Origin: Clostridiaceae bacterium
GTDB lineage: Bacteria > Bacillota > Clostridia > Tissierellales > Sporanaerobacteraceae
Assembly (NCBI GenBank): GCA_019391515.1
Contig: JAHXQP010000030.1
Location: 124,001 to 188,000 of the forward strand
Length of the DNA stretch: 64,000 nucleotides
Direction of reading: 5' to 3'
A model generated the notes under the pieces. The model saw nothing but the letters and a program-made list of their open reading frames with translations, was not told where the DNA came from and made no database searches. Shown here piece after piece: positions 1 to 9,123 of this stretch. The translations under genes were made by a program, and so were the position numbers. Position 1 is the stretch's first letter. Each line of letters begins with the position of its first letter.

Positions 1-1297
1 AGTAAATTTCTTCTTTATCATTTAAAAACTCCATTAGCTCATCAGGATTACACTGCTCTTTTAAAGTATCATAAATCTTAACTTCATCTACTTTGCATAG
101 TTTTGAAAGCTCTTCCACTAAATAAGGTCTTGCACTCTTAGCCCTTGGAATTAGAACTCTATCTTTGCCATTTAAAATACTTTTTAATTCTTCTGCTAAA
201 GCCTCAGCTACGTATTCATTTGGAATAATATCTGGTTTTATTCCATACTTTTCTATAGCTTTTCCTGTTTTAGGACCAATTGCTCCAATCTTTAGGCCTC
301 CTAATCTTCTAGAATCATAGCCAAGAGAAAACAATTTTTCGAAAAATATATCTGCTCCATTTTTACTAGTTAATATAATATAAGTATATCTATCTATATT
401 TTCAATAGCTTCATCCAATTCTAAATTAGGAGATATTTCATCTATTTTAATAGTTGGAAATTCATAGGTTATAGCTCCAAGTTCTTTAAGTTGACTAACA
501 GACCCTTTTTTTTGCGATTTAGCCCTAGTTATAACTACAGTTTTGCCAAATAACGGTTTCTTATCAAAAAAGTTAAGGTTTTTTCTTAATTTAACTACTT
601 CTCCTACCGCTATAAGACTTGGTGGAGTTATTTTTTCTTTCAATGCTTTTTCATATATATTTGAAAGATTACCTTCAACTACCCTTTGATAAGGTGTTGT
701 AGCCCAATTTATTATGGCTACAGGTGTATCTTCAGGTTTACCATTTTCAATAAGATTTTCACATATCTTTTTCAAATTTGAAACTCCCATTAAAAACACA
801 AGAGTACCTTTTAATTTTGCTAGTGAACTCCAATTCAGTTCTTCGTTTTCATCTTTCAAATGTCCAGTTATGACATGGAAAGATGAAGCATAGTCTCTAT
901 GGGTTATAGGTATTCCAGCATAAGCTAATCCTCCAATAGGAGAAGTAACCCCTGGTACAGTTTCAAAAGGAATATCCCTCTTAATTAAATATTCCCCTTC
1001 TTCTCCCCCTCTTCCAAATACATAGGGGTCTCCTCCTTTAAGCCTTGCAACAATATTGCCATCTAAAGCTTCCCTATATATTATTTCATTTATTTCATCT
1101 TGGGTTTTAGCATGGTTTTTTGCTTCTTTTCCCACATATATAAATTTACAGTTTTCCCTTGCTTCTTCCAATAAGCTGTCATTTGCCAACCTATCATATA
1201 CTATTACATCCGCATTCTTTATACATTTTAGCCCTTTTACAGTTATTAAACTAGAATCTCCTGGACCAGCTCCTATTAAATATACTTTTCCCTTCAT
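1..1297 (-). CDS. cobA-hemD: Uroporphyrinogen-III C-methyltransferase / uroporphyrinogen-III synthase fusion (CobA-HemD), 3' end cut by window
   Basis: Translating the minus strand from 1297 gives 432 residues without a stop before the window edge, so only the C-terminus is missing. The first ~240 residues form a SUMT-type methyltransferase: an N-terminal GAGPGD SAM-binding loop, then KGGDPYVFGRGGEE and a VPGVTS segment. The rest (from about residue 250, VVITRAKSQ) is a HemD-type domain that cyclises hydroxymethylbilane to uroporphyrinogen III. The methyltransferase then makes precorrin-2, committing flux to siroheme and cobalamin. The ATG overlaps the hemC stop by 4 nt (ATGA), so translation is probably coupled. 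Fusions of this order are usual in clostridia. Last visible gene of the riboswitch-led operon. Confidence 0.93.
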   Translation of the reverse strand, partial: MKGKVYLIGAGPGDSSLITVKGLKCIKNADVIVYDRLANDSLLEEARENCKFIYVGKEAKNHAKTQDEINEIIYREALDGNIVARLKGGDPYVFGRGGEEGEYLIKRDIPFETVPGVTSPIGGLAYAGIPITHRDYASSFHVITGHLKDENEELNWSSLAKLKGTLVFLMGVSNLKKICENLIENGKPEDTPVAIINWATTPYQRVVEGNLSNIYEKALKEKITPPSLIAVGEVVKLRKNLNFFDKKPLFGKTVVITRAKSQKKGSVSQLKELGAITYEFPTIKIDEISPNLELDEAIENIDRYTYIILTSKNGADIFFEKLFSLGYDSRRLGGLKIGAIGPKTGKAIEKYGIKPDIIPNEYVAEALAEELKSILNGKDRVLIPRAKSARPYLVEELSKLCKVDEVKIYDTLKEQCNPDELMEFLNDKEEIY

Positions 1298-2202
1298 CTG
1301 CTATCCCTCTCCCTAATCATTGTATTTGCCAGGTCATAACCTAATTTTTCTAGAGAATCTTTGCTTCCTTCCAATCTTTTATTAACGAGTACACTTCCAT
1401 CTTCCGTTCCCAAAAACCCTTCTAGAACTACTTTTTCATCATAGATTTCACAATAAGCTCCTATTGGTACCTTACAACTTCCACCTGTCCCCTTTAGGAA
1501 TCCTCGTTCTACTTTTGCTTGTATTTCTGTTTTTTCATGAGAAATACTCTTTAAGATTTCTTCCATTTTCTTGTCATCTTTTCTTATTTCAATGGCAAGT
1601 ATTCCTTGACAAGGAGAAGGTAAAACTATTTCTTTATCTAAATATACAATCCTATCCTTTAAAGTTTTATCAAGGCCTAGTCTTTTAATTCCTGCTGCCG
1701 CTAATACTACTCCATCTAATTTTTCTAATTCTATTTTTTTAATCCTAGTATCTATATTTCCCCTTATTTCTATTATATTTAAATCCCTTCTATATCTAAG
1801 AAGTTGATATTTTCTTCTCTTGCTTCCCGTTCCGATTTTTGCTCCAATAGGTAACTCATCCAAACTATTTAAGCCTTCTCTAAGAACTAGAACATCTCTA
1901 TAATCCTCTCTTTCAGGTACATAAGATAGTTTCAATCCTTCAGGAATTACTCCAGGCATGTCTTTCATGCTATGAACTGCCATATCTATTTCTCCATTTA
2001 AAAGCTCCTTCTCAATTTCTTTTACAAATACTCCCTTTCCTCCAATTTTATATAATGAAGCTTCCCTTAAAATATCCCCTTTAGTTTTAATTGTCTTTAA
2101 TTCTATTTCTAAATAAGGGTGTTCTTTTTTTATCATATCTATTATAAAATTAGTTTGAGTTATTGAAAGTTTGCTTCCTCTAGCTCCAACCACTACTTTC
2201 AT
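1294..2202 (-). CDS. hemC: Hydroxymethylbilane synthase (porphobilinogen deaminase)
   Basis: Joins four porphobilinogen molecules into hydroxymethylbilane in the cytoplasm. The 302-residue protein has the family's usual length. Cys243, in the GTGGSCKVP segment, is the expected attachment site of the dipyrromethane cofactor. Asp81, in HSMKDMP, is the catalytic aspartate, and the arginine-rich GTGSKRRKYQLL stretch (about 124-135) binds the growing chain's carboxylates. It starts 5 nt after the precorrin-2 dehydrogenase gene and its stop overlaps the next start, so it is an internal operon gene. Its product feeds the HemD domain encoded immediately downstream. Confidence 0.97.
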   Translation of the reverse strand: MKVVVGARGSKLSITQTNFIIDMIKKEHPYLEIELKTIKTKGDILREASLYKIGGKGVFVKEIEKELLNGEIDMAVHSMKDMPGVIPEGLKLSYVPEREDYRDVLVLREGLNSLDELPIGAKIGTGSKRRKYQLLRYRRDLNIIEIRGNIDTRIKKIELEKLDGVVLAAAGIKRLGLDKTLKDRIVYLDKEIVLPSPCQGILAIEIRKDDKKMEEILKSISHEKTEIQAKVERGFLKGTGGSCKVPIGAYCEIYDEKVVLEGFLGTEDGSVLVNKRLEGSKDSLEKLGYDLANTMIRERDSR

Positions 2203-2207
2203 ACCTT

Positions 2208-2807
2208 TTATTCCCCCTTAAGCTCTTTATAGAAATCTTCTAGTTCTTCGTTATTAAGCTTCAAACAACGATCTAAAAGCTCTTCCTTTTTATAACTATA
2301 ATCTGAAATAATAATCTTTCTTATTTCTCCTAATAGATTTATATATTCACTATTTATATTTGAATACTTCTTTTCCAAATCTAATCTTATCTTTTTACTT
2401 AAAAAAGGACACTTTCCCATAGTAGACATAGATAGTACAAGGTCTCCTTTATTTATAAATGAAGGACAGATAAATTCTGAACTCTCTAAACTATCTACTA
2501 TATTGCACAATATACCTTCCTTATTACAATCTATTGCAATTTGTCTATTTATATGAGATGAAGAAGTAGCTGCTACTACTAAAAATCCATTAGTGATATA
2601 CTCCTTTTTATAATTATCTTCAATTAAAATAATGTTTTCTCTATATTTGTCTTTTAATTCGCAAAATTTGGCAAAAAAATCAGGACTTATTACTATTACC
2701 TTTCCTTCAAACTCCAAAAAATTTTTAGCTTTCCTGTATCCAACCTTTCCGCCACCTATCACTACAATTTTTTTATCTTCAATATCTAGCATTATGGGAT
2801 AGAACAT
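2208..2807 (-). CDS. Precorrin-2 dehydrogenase / sirohydrochlorin ferrochelatase-like protein (CysG N-terminal/Met8 type)
   Basis: About 199 residues with an N-terminal Rossmann fold: the MLDIEDKKIVVIGGGKVGYRKA segment carries the GGGxxGxRK dinucleotide-binding loop typical of SirC/Met8/CysG-N proteins, which oxidise precorrin-2 to sirohydrochlorin with NAD. The open frame extends 7 codons further upstream, but an AGGAG motif lies just before the ATG at 2807, so I choose that start; it falls 10 nt after the hemA stop. The GDLVLSMSTMGKCP segment matches the family's helical domain. It sits between hemA and hemC, consistent with the siroheme/cobalamin branch. Whether it also chelates iron cannot be judged from sequence. 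Confidence 0.88.
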   Translation of the reverse strand: MFYPIMLDIEDKKIVVIGGGKVGYRKAKNFLEFEGKVIVISPDFFAKFCELKDKYRENIILIEDNYKKEYITNGFLVVAATSSSHINRQIAIDCNKEGILCNIVDSLESSEFICPSFINKGDLVLSMSTMGKCPFLSKKIRLDLEKKYSNINSEYINLLGEIRKIIISDYSYKKEELLDRCLKLNNEELEDFYKELKGE

Positions 2808-2817
2808 ATTTACACTC

Positions 2818-4050
2818 CTAAAATTCAAATAAATTATTTAACATTTCAATATAGTTATCCATATTTTCTTCTTCTAAAGCTTTTAGATTCTTTATAGGCT
2901 CTCTTACAACCCTCTTAAGTGCTGAATTAAGCATTTTATCTACAATCTTTTTTTCTCTTTGATCCAAATCTAACTTTCTATTTATATACTCCATTGTATT
3001 AGATTTTATGTCTGAACATCTCTCATTTAGTGATTTCAAAACTGGATCTACTTTTATGCTTCCCATCCATTCCAAAAATTCATTTACATCTTTTTCTACT
3101 ACATCCATAGCTTCTTTTGATAGATCTTCCCTTCTTTGTTGATTGCCTTCAGATACCTTTCTAAGATCATCAATATAGTATAAAACTACATTTTCAATAT
3201 CTTTAACCTTAGAATCTACATCTCTAGGAAGGGCTAAATCTAATATATATAATTCTTTTTCGATCTTAGGCATGTCCTCATAAGAAATTATTGTATGAGG
3301 TGCCGCTGTGGCACTTATAACTATATCTATATCATTTAACAAACTATACCTTTCATCATATTCTACTGGTATTAAACAAGGAAATTCTTTAAATATATCC
3401 TTCACTCTTCCATGGGTTCTATTGGTAAGATATATCTCATCTAATCCTTCTTCGCATAAATATTTTAATGCAAGTCTACTTATTTTTCCTGCTCCAATTA
3501 TAAGGGCTTTTTTACCCTCAAGACATCCCATTTCTTTCCTTAAAAGCTTGATCCCAATATAACTTGTTGATAATGGAATCTCAGATATTCTTACATTTGT
3601 TCTTATTTTTTTTCCTTCTCCTATGGCTTCCATAAATAGTCTATTCAAAACTTTCCCACTAAACCCTAACTCCATAGAGAACATCATTGCTTCTTTTACT
3701 TGTCCTAATATTTGATCTTCTCCTAAAACTAATGAATCTAATCCAGACGTAACCATATACAGGTGAGTTACAACTTCTTTACCTTTTTTAATGAATAAAT
3801 ATTCTTCTATTTGAGGAAAATTAAAAAAATCACTATAAAAAGATTTTACTTCTTCAATAGAAGTTTCTATGTTGTTACTGGCTATATATATTTCACTCCT
3901 ATTACAGGTAGACAAAATTACTACTTCATCAATAGATTCATCTAAAAGTCCATTACATCCATCTATTTTCATAGATTCAGTAAAAGAAACTTTTTCCCTT
4001 ACTTCAATAGGAGATATATTGTGATTAACTCCAATCAATGCCAGATCCAT
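2818..4050 (-). CDS. hemA: Glutamyl-tRNA reductase
   Basis: First enzyme of C5-pathway tetrapyrrole synthesis: NADPH-dependent reduction of glutamyl-tRNA to glutamate-1-semialdehyde. From the chosen start the protein has 410 residues. The N-terminal GVNHNISPIEVREK motif and STCNRSEIY with nucleophile Cys49 are diagnostic. A Rossmann segment (KKALIIGAGKISRLA) forms the NADPH domain, and the C-terminal helical dimerisation domain is present. The frame is open to 4086, but GGAGGG lies directly before the ATG at 4050 and the protein then begins at the conserved MDLALIGVNH. It overlaps the 3' end of cbiO by 26 nt, linking cobalt import and tetrapyrrole synthesis in one transcript. Confidence 0.97.
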   Translation of the reverse strand: MDLALIGVNHNISPIEVREKVSFTESMKIDGCNGLLDESIDEVVILSTCNRSEIYIASNNIETSIEEVKSFYSDFFNFPQIEEYLFIKKGKEVVTHLYMVTSGLDSLVLGEDQILGQVKEAMMFSMELGFSGKVLNRLFMEAIGEGKKIRTNVRISEIPLSTSYIGIKLLRKEMGCLEGKKALIIGAGKISRLALKYLCEEGLDEIYLTNRTHGRVKDIFKEFPCLIPVEYDERYSLLNDIDIVISATAAPHTIISYEDMPKIEKELYILDLALPRDVDSKVKDIENVVLYYIDDLRKVSEGNQQRREDLSKEAMDVVEKDVNEFLEWMGSIKVDPVLKSLNERCSDIKSNTMEYINRKLDLDQREKKIVDKMLNSALKRVVREPIKNLKALEEENMDNYIEMLNNLFEF

Positions 4051-4846
4051 ATTTCTCCCTCCAATAGCTAAAAAATTCTTCTTCATCCTTAAAAAGTGGC
4101 AGCCCTAATCTTTTGTGTATTTTAACAAGCCAAGGTTCTTCCAAGCCTGCTCTTTCTAAAATTTCTTCCTCTGTAAATACATCCTTTACTGAACCTTCTT
4201 TTATAATCTTTCCTTTTTCAAGGACATAGATATAATCACAAATTTCATATATTAAATTCATGTCATGGCTAGATATTATTATATTCTTATCTTTGCTAAT
4301 ATCTTCTATTATACTTACAATTTCTCTTGTCATAAGTGGATCTAAACCACTTGTTGGCTCATCAAATAATATTATATCACCATCCATAACTAATATGCCC
4401 GCTATAGCAACTCTCTTTTTTTGACCATAGCTTAAAAAATGGACTGGTTTATCTTTAAAATCATAAGCTCCTACCCTTTTTAAAACTTTATCTATCCTAC
4501 TTTTTATTTCTTCTTCATCATATCCTATATTTCTTAGTGCAAAAGCTATATCATCATATACATTAGAATAAAATATTTGTTTATCAGGATCTTGGAAAAC
4601 TATATTTACTTTTTTCCTATATTCCCTCAAATATTTCTTATTATATTTTATACTTTCTCCATTAAATAGTATATTTCCTCTTCTAGGTTTTAAAATTCCT
4701 ACCATATTAAGAAATAAAGTAGATTTTCCAGAACCATTGGCTCCTATTATACCTATTTTTTTACCTTTTTTTAAGTTTATATTGATATTTTCTAAAGCTT
4801 TTGTTCCGTCTTCATATGAATAAGTTAAGTTCTTTACTTCTAACAT
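4025..4846 (-). CDS. cbiO: Cobalt ECF transporter ATP-binding protein
   Basis: The 273-residue ATPase powers cobalt uptake together with CbiM, CbiN and CbiQ. It has a Walker A loop (GANGSGKST, about residue 37), a Q-loop (VFQDPDKQIF), an ABC signature (LSYGQKKRVAIAG), a Walker B (IILFDEPTSGLD) and the switch histidine (IISSHDMNL). The Q-loop form DPDxQ is typical of ECF-type ATPases. It starts 4 nt after cbiQ and overlaps hemA. Only one ATPase gene is present, as expected for the dedicated cobalt system rather than a shared ECF module. Confidence 0.95.
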   Translation of the reverse strand: MLEVKNLTYSYEDGTKALENININLKKGKKIGIIGANGSGKSTLFLNMVGILKPRRGNILFNGESIKYNKKYLREYRKKVNIVFQDPDKQIFYSNVYDDIAFALRNIGYDEEEIKSRIDKVLKRVGAYDFKDKPVHFLSYGQKKRVAIAGILVMDGDIILFDEPTSGLDPLMTREIVSIIEDISKDKNIIISSHDMNLIYEICDYIYVLEKGKIIKEGSVKDVFTEEEILERAGLEEPWLVKIHKRLGLPLFKDEEEFFSYWREKYGSGIDWS

Positions 4847-4850
4847 TTTA

Positions 4851-5531
4851 TCACCCTATTTTAAAATCTCCATTATATAGTTTAGCATCTAAAGAGTTTA
4901 TCATATCATTATACTTTAATAAAACCCTTACAAATAAACATTTCATAAGAAGTCCAATAGATCTGTAGGTGTTTTTTATACCAATGTATCCAAACCTCAT
5001 CTCCTGAGCAAAACTAATTTCTTTACTTTCTTCTAAAAACACAAATATAAATCGATATATTAAAATAATAAGTTCAATAATTGTAGGTGGAAGTTTTAGC
5101 TTCTTAAATATTTTAATTAGATGGTTTATAGGTGTAGTTAGAGCTATAAAGAAAGTAGAAGAAAGACAAGCTAAAACTCTAAGGATTAAAATAATAGAAC
5201 TAGTTAAAGATTCTTCTTTTATTCCAAAATAGCTTTTTCCCATTTTAAATGACCATAAAAATATATCTTCACTAGATTTACTTATTATTATAGTTAAAAT
5301 ACTAAAAAAAAGGAAGAGAAATGGCACTAAATAGATCTTAAAATAATTTTTACTAGGTATTCCAGCAACTATGGTTGTTAAGAGCACCATAGTTAGGAAA
5401 ATTACAAAATTGATGTATAAATTATTGAAGCCTATGGCTACAAAAAGAGCACCTATGGCAAATATAAACTTTGCCATAGGATTGAAATCTTTTAATTTAT
5501 TAGTATATGCATATCTATCTATCAGAAGCAA
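4851..5531 (-). CDS. cbiQ: Cobalt ECF transporter transmembrane protein
   Basis: The 226-residue polytopic membrane protein is the T component that couples CbiO to the substrate-binding CbiM. It begins with the [17 protein letters not shown] segment typical of CbiQ and has about five membrane spans. A coupling motif (LDAKLYNGDF, near the C-terminus) resembles the conserved RGY/AR-type coupling helices of this family. The only plausible initiation codon near the family start is a TTG at 5531, inside the last codons of cbiN (17-nt overlap), preceded by AAAGGA. Translation is therefore probably coupled to cbiN. Confidence 0.92.
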   Translation of the reverse strand: MLLIDRYAYTNKLKDFNPMAKFIFAIGALFVAIGFNNLYINFVIFLTMVLLTTIVAGIPSKNYFKIYLVPFLFLFFSILTIIISKSSEDIFLWSFKMGKSYFGIKEESLTSSIILILRVLACLSSTFFIALTTPINHLIKIFKKLKLPPTIIELIILIYRFIFVFLEESKEISFAQEMRFGYIGIKNTYRSIGLLMKCLFVRVLLKYNDMINSLDAKLYNGDFKIG

Positions 5532-5808
5532 CTTGTTTCTTTCCTTTCATATTTCCTAATATATATCCAATAAGTCCTGCTCCAATTGCTACTTGAACAG
5601 AGAACAACAAGCTTTCAATTTCTCCACTTGGTGGTTCCCAAAGACTTTCAAACCAAGGTTCATAATCTGGATTTATTTCTTCTATAATACCTTCTGCTTG
5701 ATCATCTGCACCTTCAAACTCTGATCCACCTTTAAGTATTAGTGGTGTTATAACAATTATAACGGCTAATATAAGGAGTAATATATTCTTTTTACTTGAT
5801 GATTTCAT
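5515..5808 (-). CDS. cbiN: Cobalt transport accessory protein CbiN
   Basis: A 97-residue protein with one membrane helix at each end ([18 protein letters not shown] near the start, [13 protein letters not shown] near the end) and an extracytoplasmic loop between them. The loop has the [19 protein letters not shown] segment characteristic of CbiN, which stimulates cobalt loading through CbiM. I chose the ATG at 5808 because AAGGAGTG stands just upstream; the longer frame to 5838 lacks such a site. It overlaps cbiM by 17 nt and cbiQ by 17 nt, giving a tightly coupled cbiMNQO order. Confidence 0.93.
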   Translation of the reverse strand: MKSSSKKNILLLILAVIIVITPLILKGGSEFEGADDQAEGIIEEINPDYEPWFESLWEPPSGEIESLLFSVQVAIGAGLIGYILGNMKGKKQVASDR

Positions 5809-6523
5809 TGCCCAACACTCCTTCCCTATCATAATCAACTAATAAATTATACACAATACTTGTTAAAATACCTTCTACAATAGCAAGAGGTATTTGTGTT
5901 ACTGCAAATACACTTAAAAATTTAGCCATAGAACCTGCAAATCCTGCTACTGGATCTGGAAAAGCTAGTGACAATTGAATAGATGTTATAACATATGTTG
6001 CTAAATCTCCTAGACAAGCTGCTATAAATACAGCTACTGATGTTTTGGTTCCTCTTTTTTTAAAAAACTTAAATAATCCATAAGATACTAAAGGTCCTAT
6101 AACTGCCATAGAAAAAGTATTTGCCCCTAAAGTAGTAAGTCCTCCATGAGCAAGTAGTAATGCTTGAAATAATAGTACTATTATTCCAACTACAGTCATA
6201 GTGGTTGGTCCAAATAATATAGCACCTAAACCTACTCCTGTTGGGTGGGAACAGCTACCTGTAACAGAAGGAATTTTCAATGCTGATAATACAAACACAA
6301 ATCCTCCTGCCAAACCTAATAATACTTTCTTATTAGTCTCCTCTGTAAATATCTTATTCACTCTTTTAATTCCTACTACTAAAAATGGTAGAGTTATAAT
6401 TGCCCAAAATATAGCCCATTTAACTGGTAAAAATCCTTCCATAATATGCATTGCATTAGAAATACTTGGAGTAATGCATACTAATAATAATACAAAAATA
6501 AAAGCTTTTTTCTTTTCTCTCAT
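5792..6523 (-). CDS. cbiM: Cobalt ECF transporter substrate-capture protein CbiM
   Basis: The 243-residue membrane protein is the cobalt-binding S component. A signal-like helix ends at SISNA (residue 24) and would leave Met-His-Ile at the new N-terminus; the family coordinates cobalt through the N-terminal Met-His residues, so cleavage matters for function. The conserved [27 protein letters not shown] and [16 protein letters not shown] segments are all present. The start has a GAGGTGAT ribosome binding site about 10 nt upstream. It is the first gene of the operon, lying 27 nt after the terminator at 6551-6580 and under the cobalamin riboswitch. Confidence 0.95.
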   Translation of the reverse strand: MREKKKAFIFVLLLVCITPSISNAMHIMEGFLPVKWAIFWAIITLPFLVVGIKRVNKIFTEETNKKVLLGLAGGFVFVLSALKIPSVTGSCSHPTGVGLGAILFGPTTMTVVGIIVLLFQALLLAHGGLTTLGANTFSMAVIGPLVSYGLFKFFKKRGTKTSVAVFIAACLGDLATYVITSIQLSLAFPDPVAGFAGSMAKFLSVFAVTQIPLAIVEGILTSIVYNLLVDYDREGVLGNEIIK

Positions 6524-6550
6524 AAAATATCACCTCACATAAAATATTTA

Positions 6551-6580
6551 AAAATCCAGCCTCTTCGGCTGGATTTTTTT
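6551..6580 (-). terminator. Rho-independent terminator of the cobalamin riboswitch expression platform
   Basis: On the minus strand an 11-bp stem (AAAATCCAGCC paired with GGCTGGATTTT) closes a GAAGA loop and is followed by a run of Us. It lies between the B12 aptamer and cbiM, so it should act as the OFF terminator. A further hairpin (AAGTAAACCT with AGGTTACTT, 6607-6636) lies between aptamer and terminator. Confidence 0.85.
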
Positions 6581-6645
6581 TACAAATTATTTTGACTATA
6601 AATAATAAGTAACCTCTTCCCACCGAAGGTTTACTTGAAAAATAA

Positions 6646-6795
6646 TAGGCAGGTCTCCTGACTTATGGATCATCCTACTCTCAACGCCTTCCCAAAATAT
6701 TTAGTGGCATATTGTTGATTTCGTACCCACTTACAGTAACGGGGGTTGCATTGGATTTTCACCAATTTCCCTTTTAATCATAATGAACCTAAAAC
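6646..6795 (-). ncRNA. Cobalamin riboswitch (AdoCbl type) upstream of cbiMNQO-hem operon
   Basis: Read on the minus strand the leader contains the aptamer's conserved blocks in order: AAAGGGAA, GGTGAAAATCC, a CCCCCGTTACTGTAAGTGGG region, ATGCCACT, GGGAAGGCG and the B12 box AGTCAGGAGACCTGCC. This order matches the adenosylcobalamin riboswitch family. It precedes an intrinsic terminator and cbiM, so cobalamin binding is expected to stop transcription of cobalt uptake and of the tetrapyrrole genes downstream. Confidence 0.95.
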
Positions 6796-6829
6796 TTTTT
6801 CTATGCAGTTTTCATTTTTATAATATCAT

Positions 6830-7172
6830 ATATATATAAATAATTCTATAAAAATTTAACTATAACTTTATATTAATATATTTTTAACAGATTAACACTA
6901 TATTTTATATCAATTTTTATATATTATCCTTTAGAAAAACAACTCTTTATTTCTAAATAAATATATATACTATAATATACAATGTTTATACTAAATTAAT
7001 ATATTCTTTATATTAATTTAAGCTAATTATTATGTCATATATTACTTGAATATTTCATTCATAATTGTTTCTTATGATACTTATTTATCAAAGTATATTG
7101 ACAAGATTTCTTCGTTATAATATAGTAAAGATGACTAGTTTAGTATATATTTTTGATAAAAAGGAGCTTATT
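6830..7172. other. AT-rich divergent intergenic region
   Basis: About 340 bp of very AT-rich DNA between the riboswitch leader (minus) and the Rrf2 regulator (plus). It must hold the two divergent promoters. I see no further structured RNA or ORF here beyond an AAGGAG ribosome binding site just before 7173. Confidence 0.5.
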
Positions 7173-7598
7173 ATGAGAATAACACAAGAGTCAGATTATG
7201 CCTTAAGGGTAGTACTTTATTTTTCAAATTTAAACCCTGGCACTAAGGTTAGTGCTAATATTGTAGCTGAAGATCAAAATATCCCCTTAAGATTTCTCCT
7301 AAAACTACTACAAAAGCTTAAAAAAGCAGATATAGTAGAATCTTTTATGGGAGTAAATGGCGGATATGCTCTTAAAAAAGAGCCTAAAGATATTTCCTTA
7401 AAAGATGTTATAGAAGCTATCGAAGGACCTATCCATTTAAATAGATGTCTATTAGATCCTGAACAGTGCAATAATGAAGGACCTAAAAAATGTTTAATTC
7501 ATAATGCACTATATAGTGTACAAGAAACACTAATAAATAGGCTTGCTTCTATAAATTTCAAAGATATAGCTGATGGTTATTATTTAGATAGGGGATAA
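7173..7598 (+). CDS. Rrf2 family transcriptional regulator, IscR-like with three cluster cysteines
   Basis: A 141-residue winged-helix regulator. The MRITQESDYALRVVLYF start is typical of Rrf2 proteins, and the helix-turn-helix is followed by GVNGGYALKKEPKDISLKDVIEAIEGP. Cys92, Cys99 and Cys107 lie where IscR binds a [2Fe-2S] cluster, so it may sense iron-sulfur status or redox state. I start it at 7173, where AAGGAG sits at the right distance; the open frame reaches back to 7065 but has no ribosome site there. No isc/suf genes are adjacent, so its targets are unknown. Confidence 0.88.
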   Translation: MRITQESDYALRVVLYFSNLNPGTKVSANIVAEDQNIPLRFLLKLLQKLKKADIVESFMGVNGGYALKKEPKDISLKDVIEAIEGPIHLNRCLLDPEQCNNEGPKKCLIHNALYSVQETLINRLASINFKDIADGYYLDRG

Positions 7599-7612
7599 GC
7601 CCTTATCTTTTT
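7585..7612 (+). terminator. Probable terminator after the Rrf2 regulator
   Basis: AGATAGGG pairs with CCCTTATCT across a short loop, with one bulged base, and a seven-T run follows. It overlaps the last codons and stop of the gene. Confidence 0.6.
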
Positions 7613-7808
7613 TTGTATATATTATATCGAATTAGTTAATCTTTATTGAATAAATATACTTTCTAAAACAATCTTTCTTTTTATATTGCCTTAAAACCTG
7701 CCTAATAATTTAATCTTTCACAATTCCCTAATTTAAAGTAGTAAATATTTACAATTTTCTTTTTTTAATATACACTATAATAAACAACAAATATACGGGG
7801 TGATTTGT

Positions 7809-9044
7809 ATGAAGAATTTTGAACAAATGTTAGAAGAATATGCTCAACTTGCAGTAAAAACAGGAATAAATGTTCAAAAAGGACAAACTCTAGTAATAAA
7901 CTCTCCCATCGAATGTTCAGACTTTGTAAAACTTGTTGCAAAATATGCCTACGAAGAAGGCGCAAAAGAAGTTCATATAGAATGGCATGATGAAGATTTA
8001 ACTAGAATGAAATATGACCATGCACCTATTGAGGTGTTTAAAAACTTTCCAAAATGGAAAGCCGATGGGTTTGAACAATTTGCCGAAGATGGAGCAGGTT
8101 TTCTTTCAATAGCAGCATCAAATCCTGAACTTTTAAAAGGGGTAGCCCCTAAAAAAGTTGCTGCAAATAATAAATCCAGCTCTAAAGCTATGGAAAAATT
8201 CAGAGATTACACTATGAACAATCATGTATCTTGGTGTGTAATCTCAATACCTACAAGTGATTGGGCAATGAAGGTATTTCCTAATATACCTAAGAAAGAA
8301 GCCTTAGAAAAACTTTGGGATGCTATTTTTAAAACTGTGAGAATAGACAAAGAAGATCCTATCGAAGCATGGAATGAACATTTGAATAATCTAGATGAAA
8401 AATTAGAATTTCTAAATGAAAAGAAATTTAAGAATCTACACTACACTTCTTCAAACGGAACTGATTTAATAATTGAGCTACCTAAAGGACATATATGGTC
8501 AGGTGGTGGAGATTATAATACAAAAGATGTATTCTTTGTAGCAAATATGCCTACTGAAGAAGTATTTACTCTACCTAAAAAAACTGGTATCAACGGAATA
8601 ATTGTGAGTACTAAACCATTAAATTATAGTGGAAATTTAATAGATAATTTTAAACTTACTTTTAAAGATGGAAAAGTTGTGGATTTTGAAGCAGAAAAAG
8701 GTTATGAAACTCTTAAAAATCTTTTAGATACCGATGAAGGAGCAAGATACCTAGGAGAAGTAGCACTAGTCCCATATGATTCTCCTATATCTAATTCTAA
8801 TATACTATTTTACAATACATTATTTGATGAAAATGCTTCTTGCCATTTAGCTTTTGGTATGGCCTATCCTACTTGTATTGAAGGTGGAAGTGAAATGAAC
8901 GAAAAAGAAAAAGAAGTTCATGGAGTAAATTCTTCGCTTGTTCATGTAGATTTCATGGTGGGCTCAAAGGATTTAGATATAGTAGGAGAAACTGATGAAG
9001 GAGAAAAACTTCAAATATTTAAAGATGGAAATTGGGCATTTTAA
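7809..9044 (+). CDS. M29 family aminopeptidase (AmpS/PepS type)
   Basis: A cytoplasmic metallo-aminopeptidase of about 411 residues, the usual size for thermophilic-type M29 enzymes. Family signatures are visible throughout: the N-terminal YAQLAVKTGINVQKGQ, EVHIEWHD, and in the catalytic half GARYLGEVALVPYDSP, NTLFDENASCHLAFG and LVHVDFMVGS, which supply the Glu, His, Tyr and Asp residues that bind the two metals. The frame can open at a GTG at 7800, but GGGGTGA overlaps that codon and is well placed for the ATG at 7809. It is monocistronic, followed by a terminator that doubles as the leader of the phosphatase. Confidence 0.93.
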   Translation: MKNFEQMLEEYAQLAVKTGINVQKGQTLVINSPIECSDFVKLVAKYAYEEGAKEVHIEWHDEDLTRMKYDHAPIEVFKNFPKWKADGFEQFAEDGAGFLSIAASNPELLKGVAPKKVAANNKSSSKAMEKFRDYTMNNHVSWCVISIPTSDWAMKVFPNIPKKEALEKLWDAIFKTVRIDKEDPIEAWNEHLNNLDEKLEFLNEKKFKNLHYTSSNGTDLIIELPKGHIWSGGGDYNTKDVFFVANMPTEEVFTLPKKTGINGIIVSTKPLNYSGNLIDNFKLTFKDGKVVDFEAEKGYETLKNLLDTDEGARYLGEVALVPYDSPISNSNILFYNTLFDENASCHLAFGMAYPTCIEGGSEMNEKEKEVHGVNSSLVHVDFMVGSKDLDIVGETDEGEKLQIFKDGNWAF

Positions 9045-9072
9045 TTTTTTACTTTAAATTAACATATTAATA

Positions 9073-9123
9073 AAAAACCTCCCATATAATTAAACTAAAA
9101 CTATACTGAAGGGAGGTTTTTTT
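9073..9123 (+). terminator. Terminator whose 3' arm carries the ribosome binding site of the next gene
   Basis: AAAACCTCCC (from about 9075) pairs with GGGAGGTTTT (9111-9120), followed by more Ts. The loop is long (about 27 nt). The GGGAGG arm is also the only Shine-Dalgarno for the phosphatase ATG at 9124, which directly follows the T run. Confidence 0.7.
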
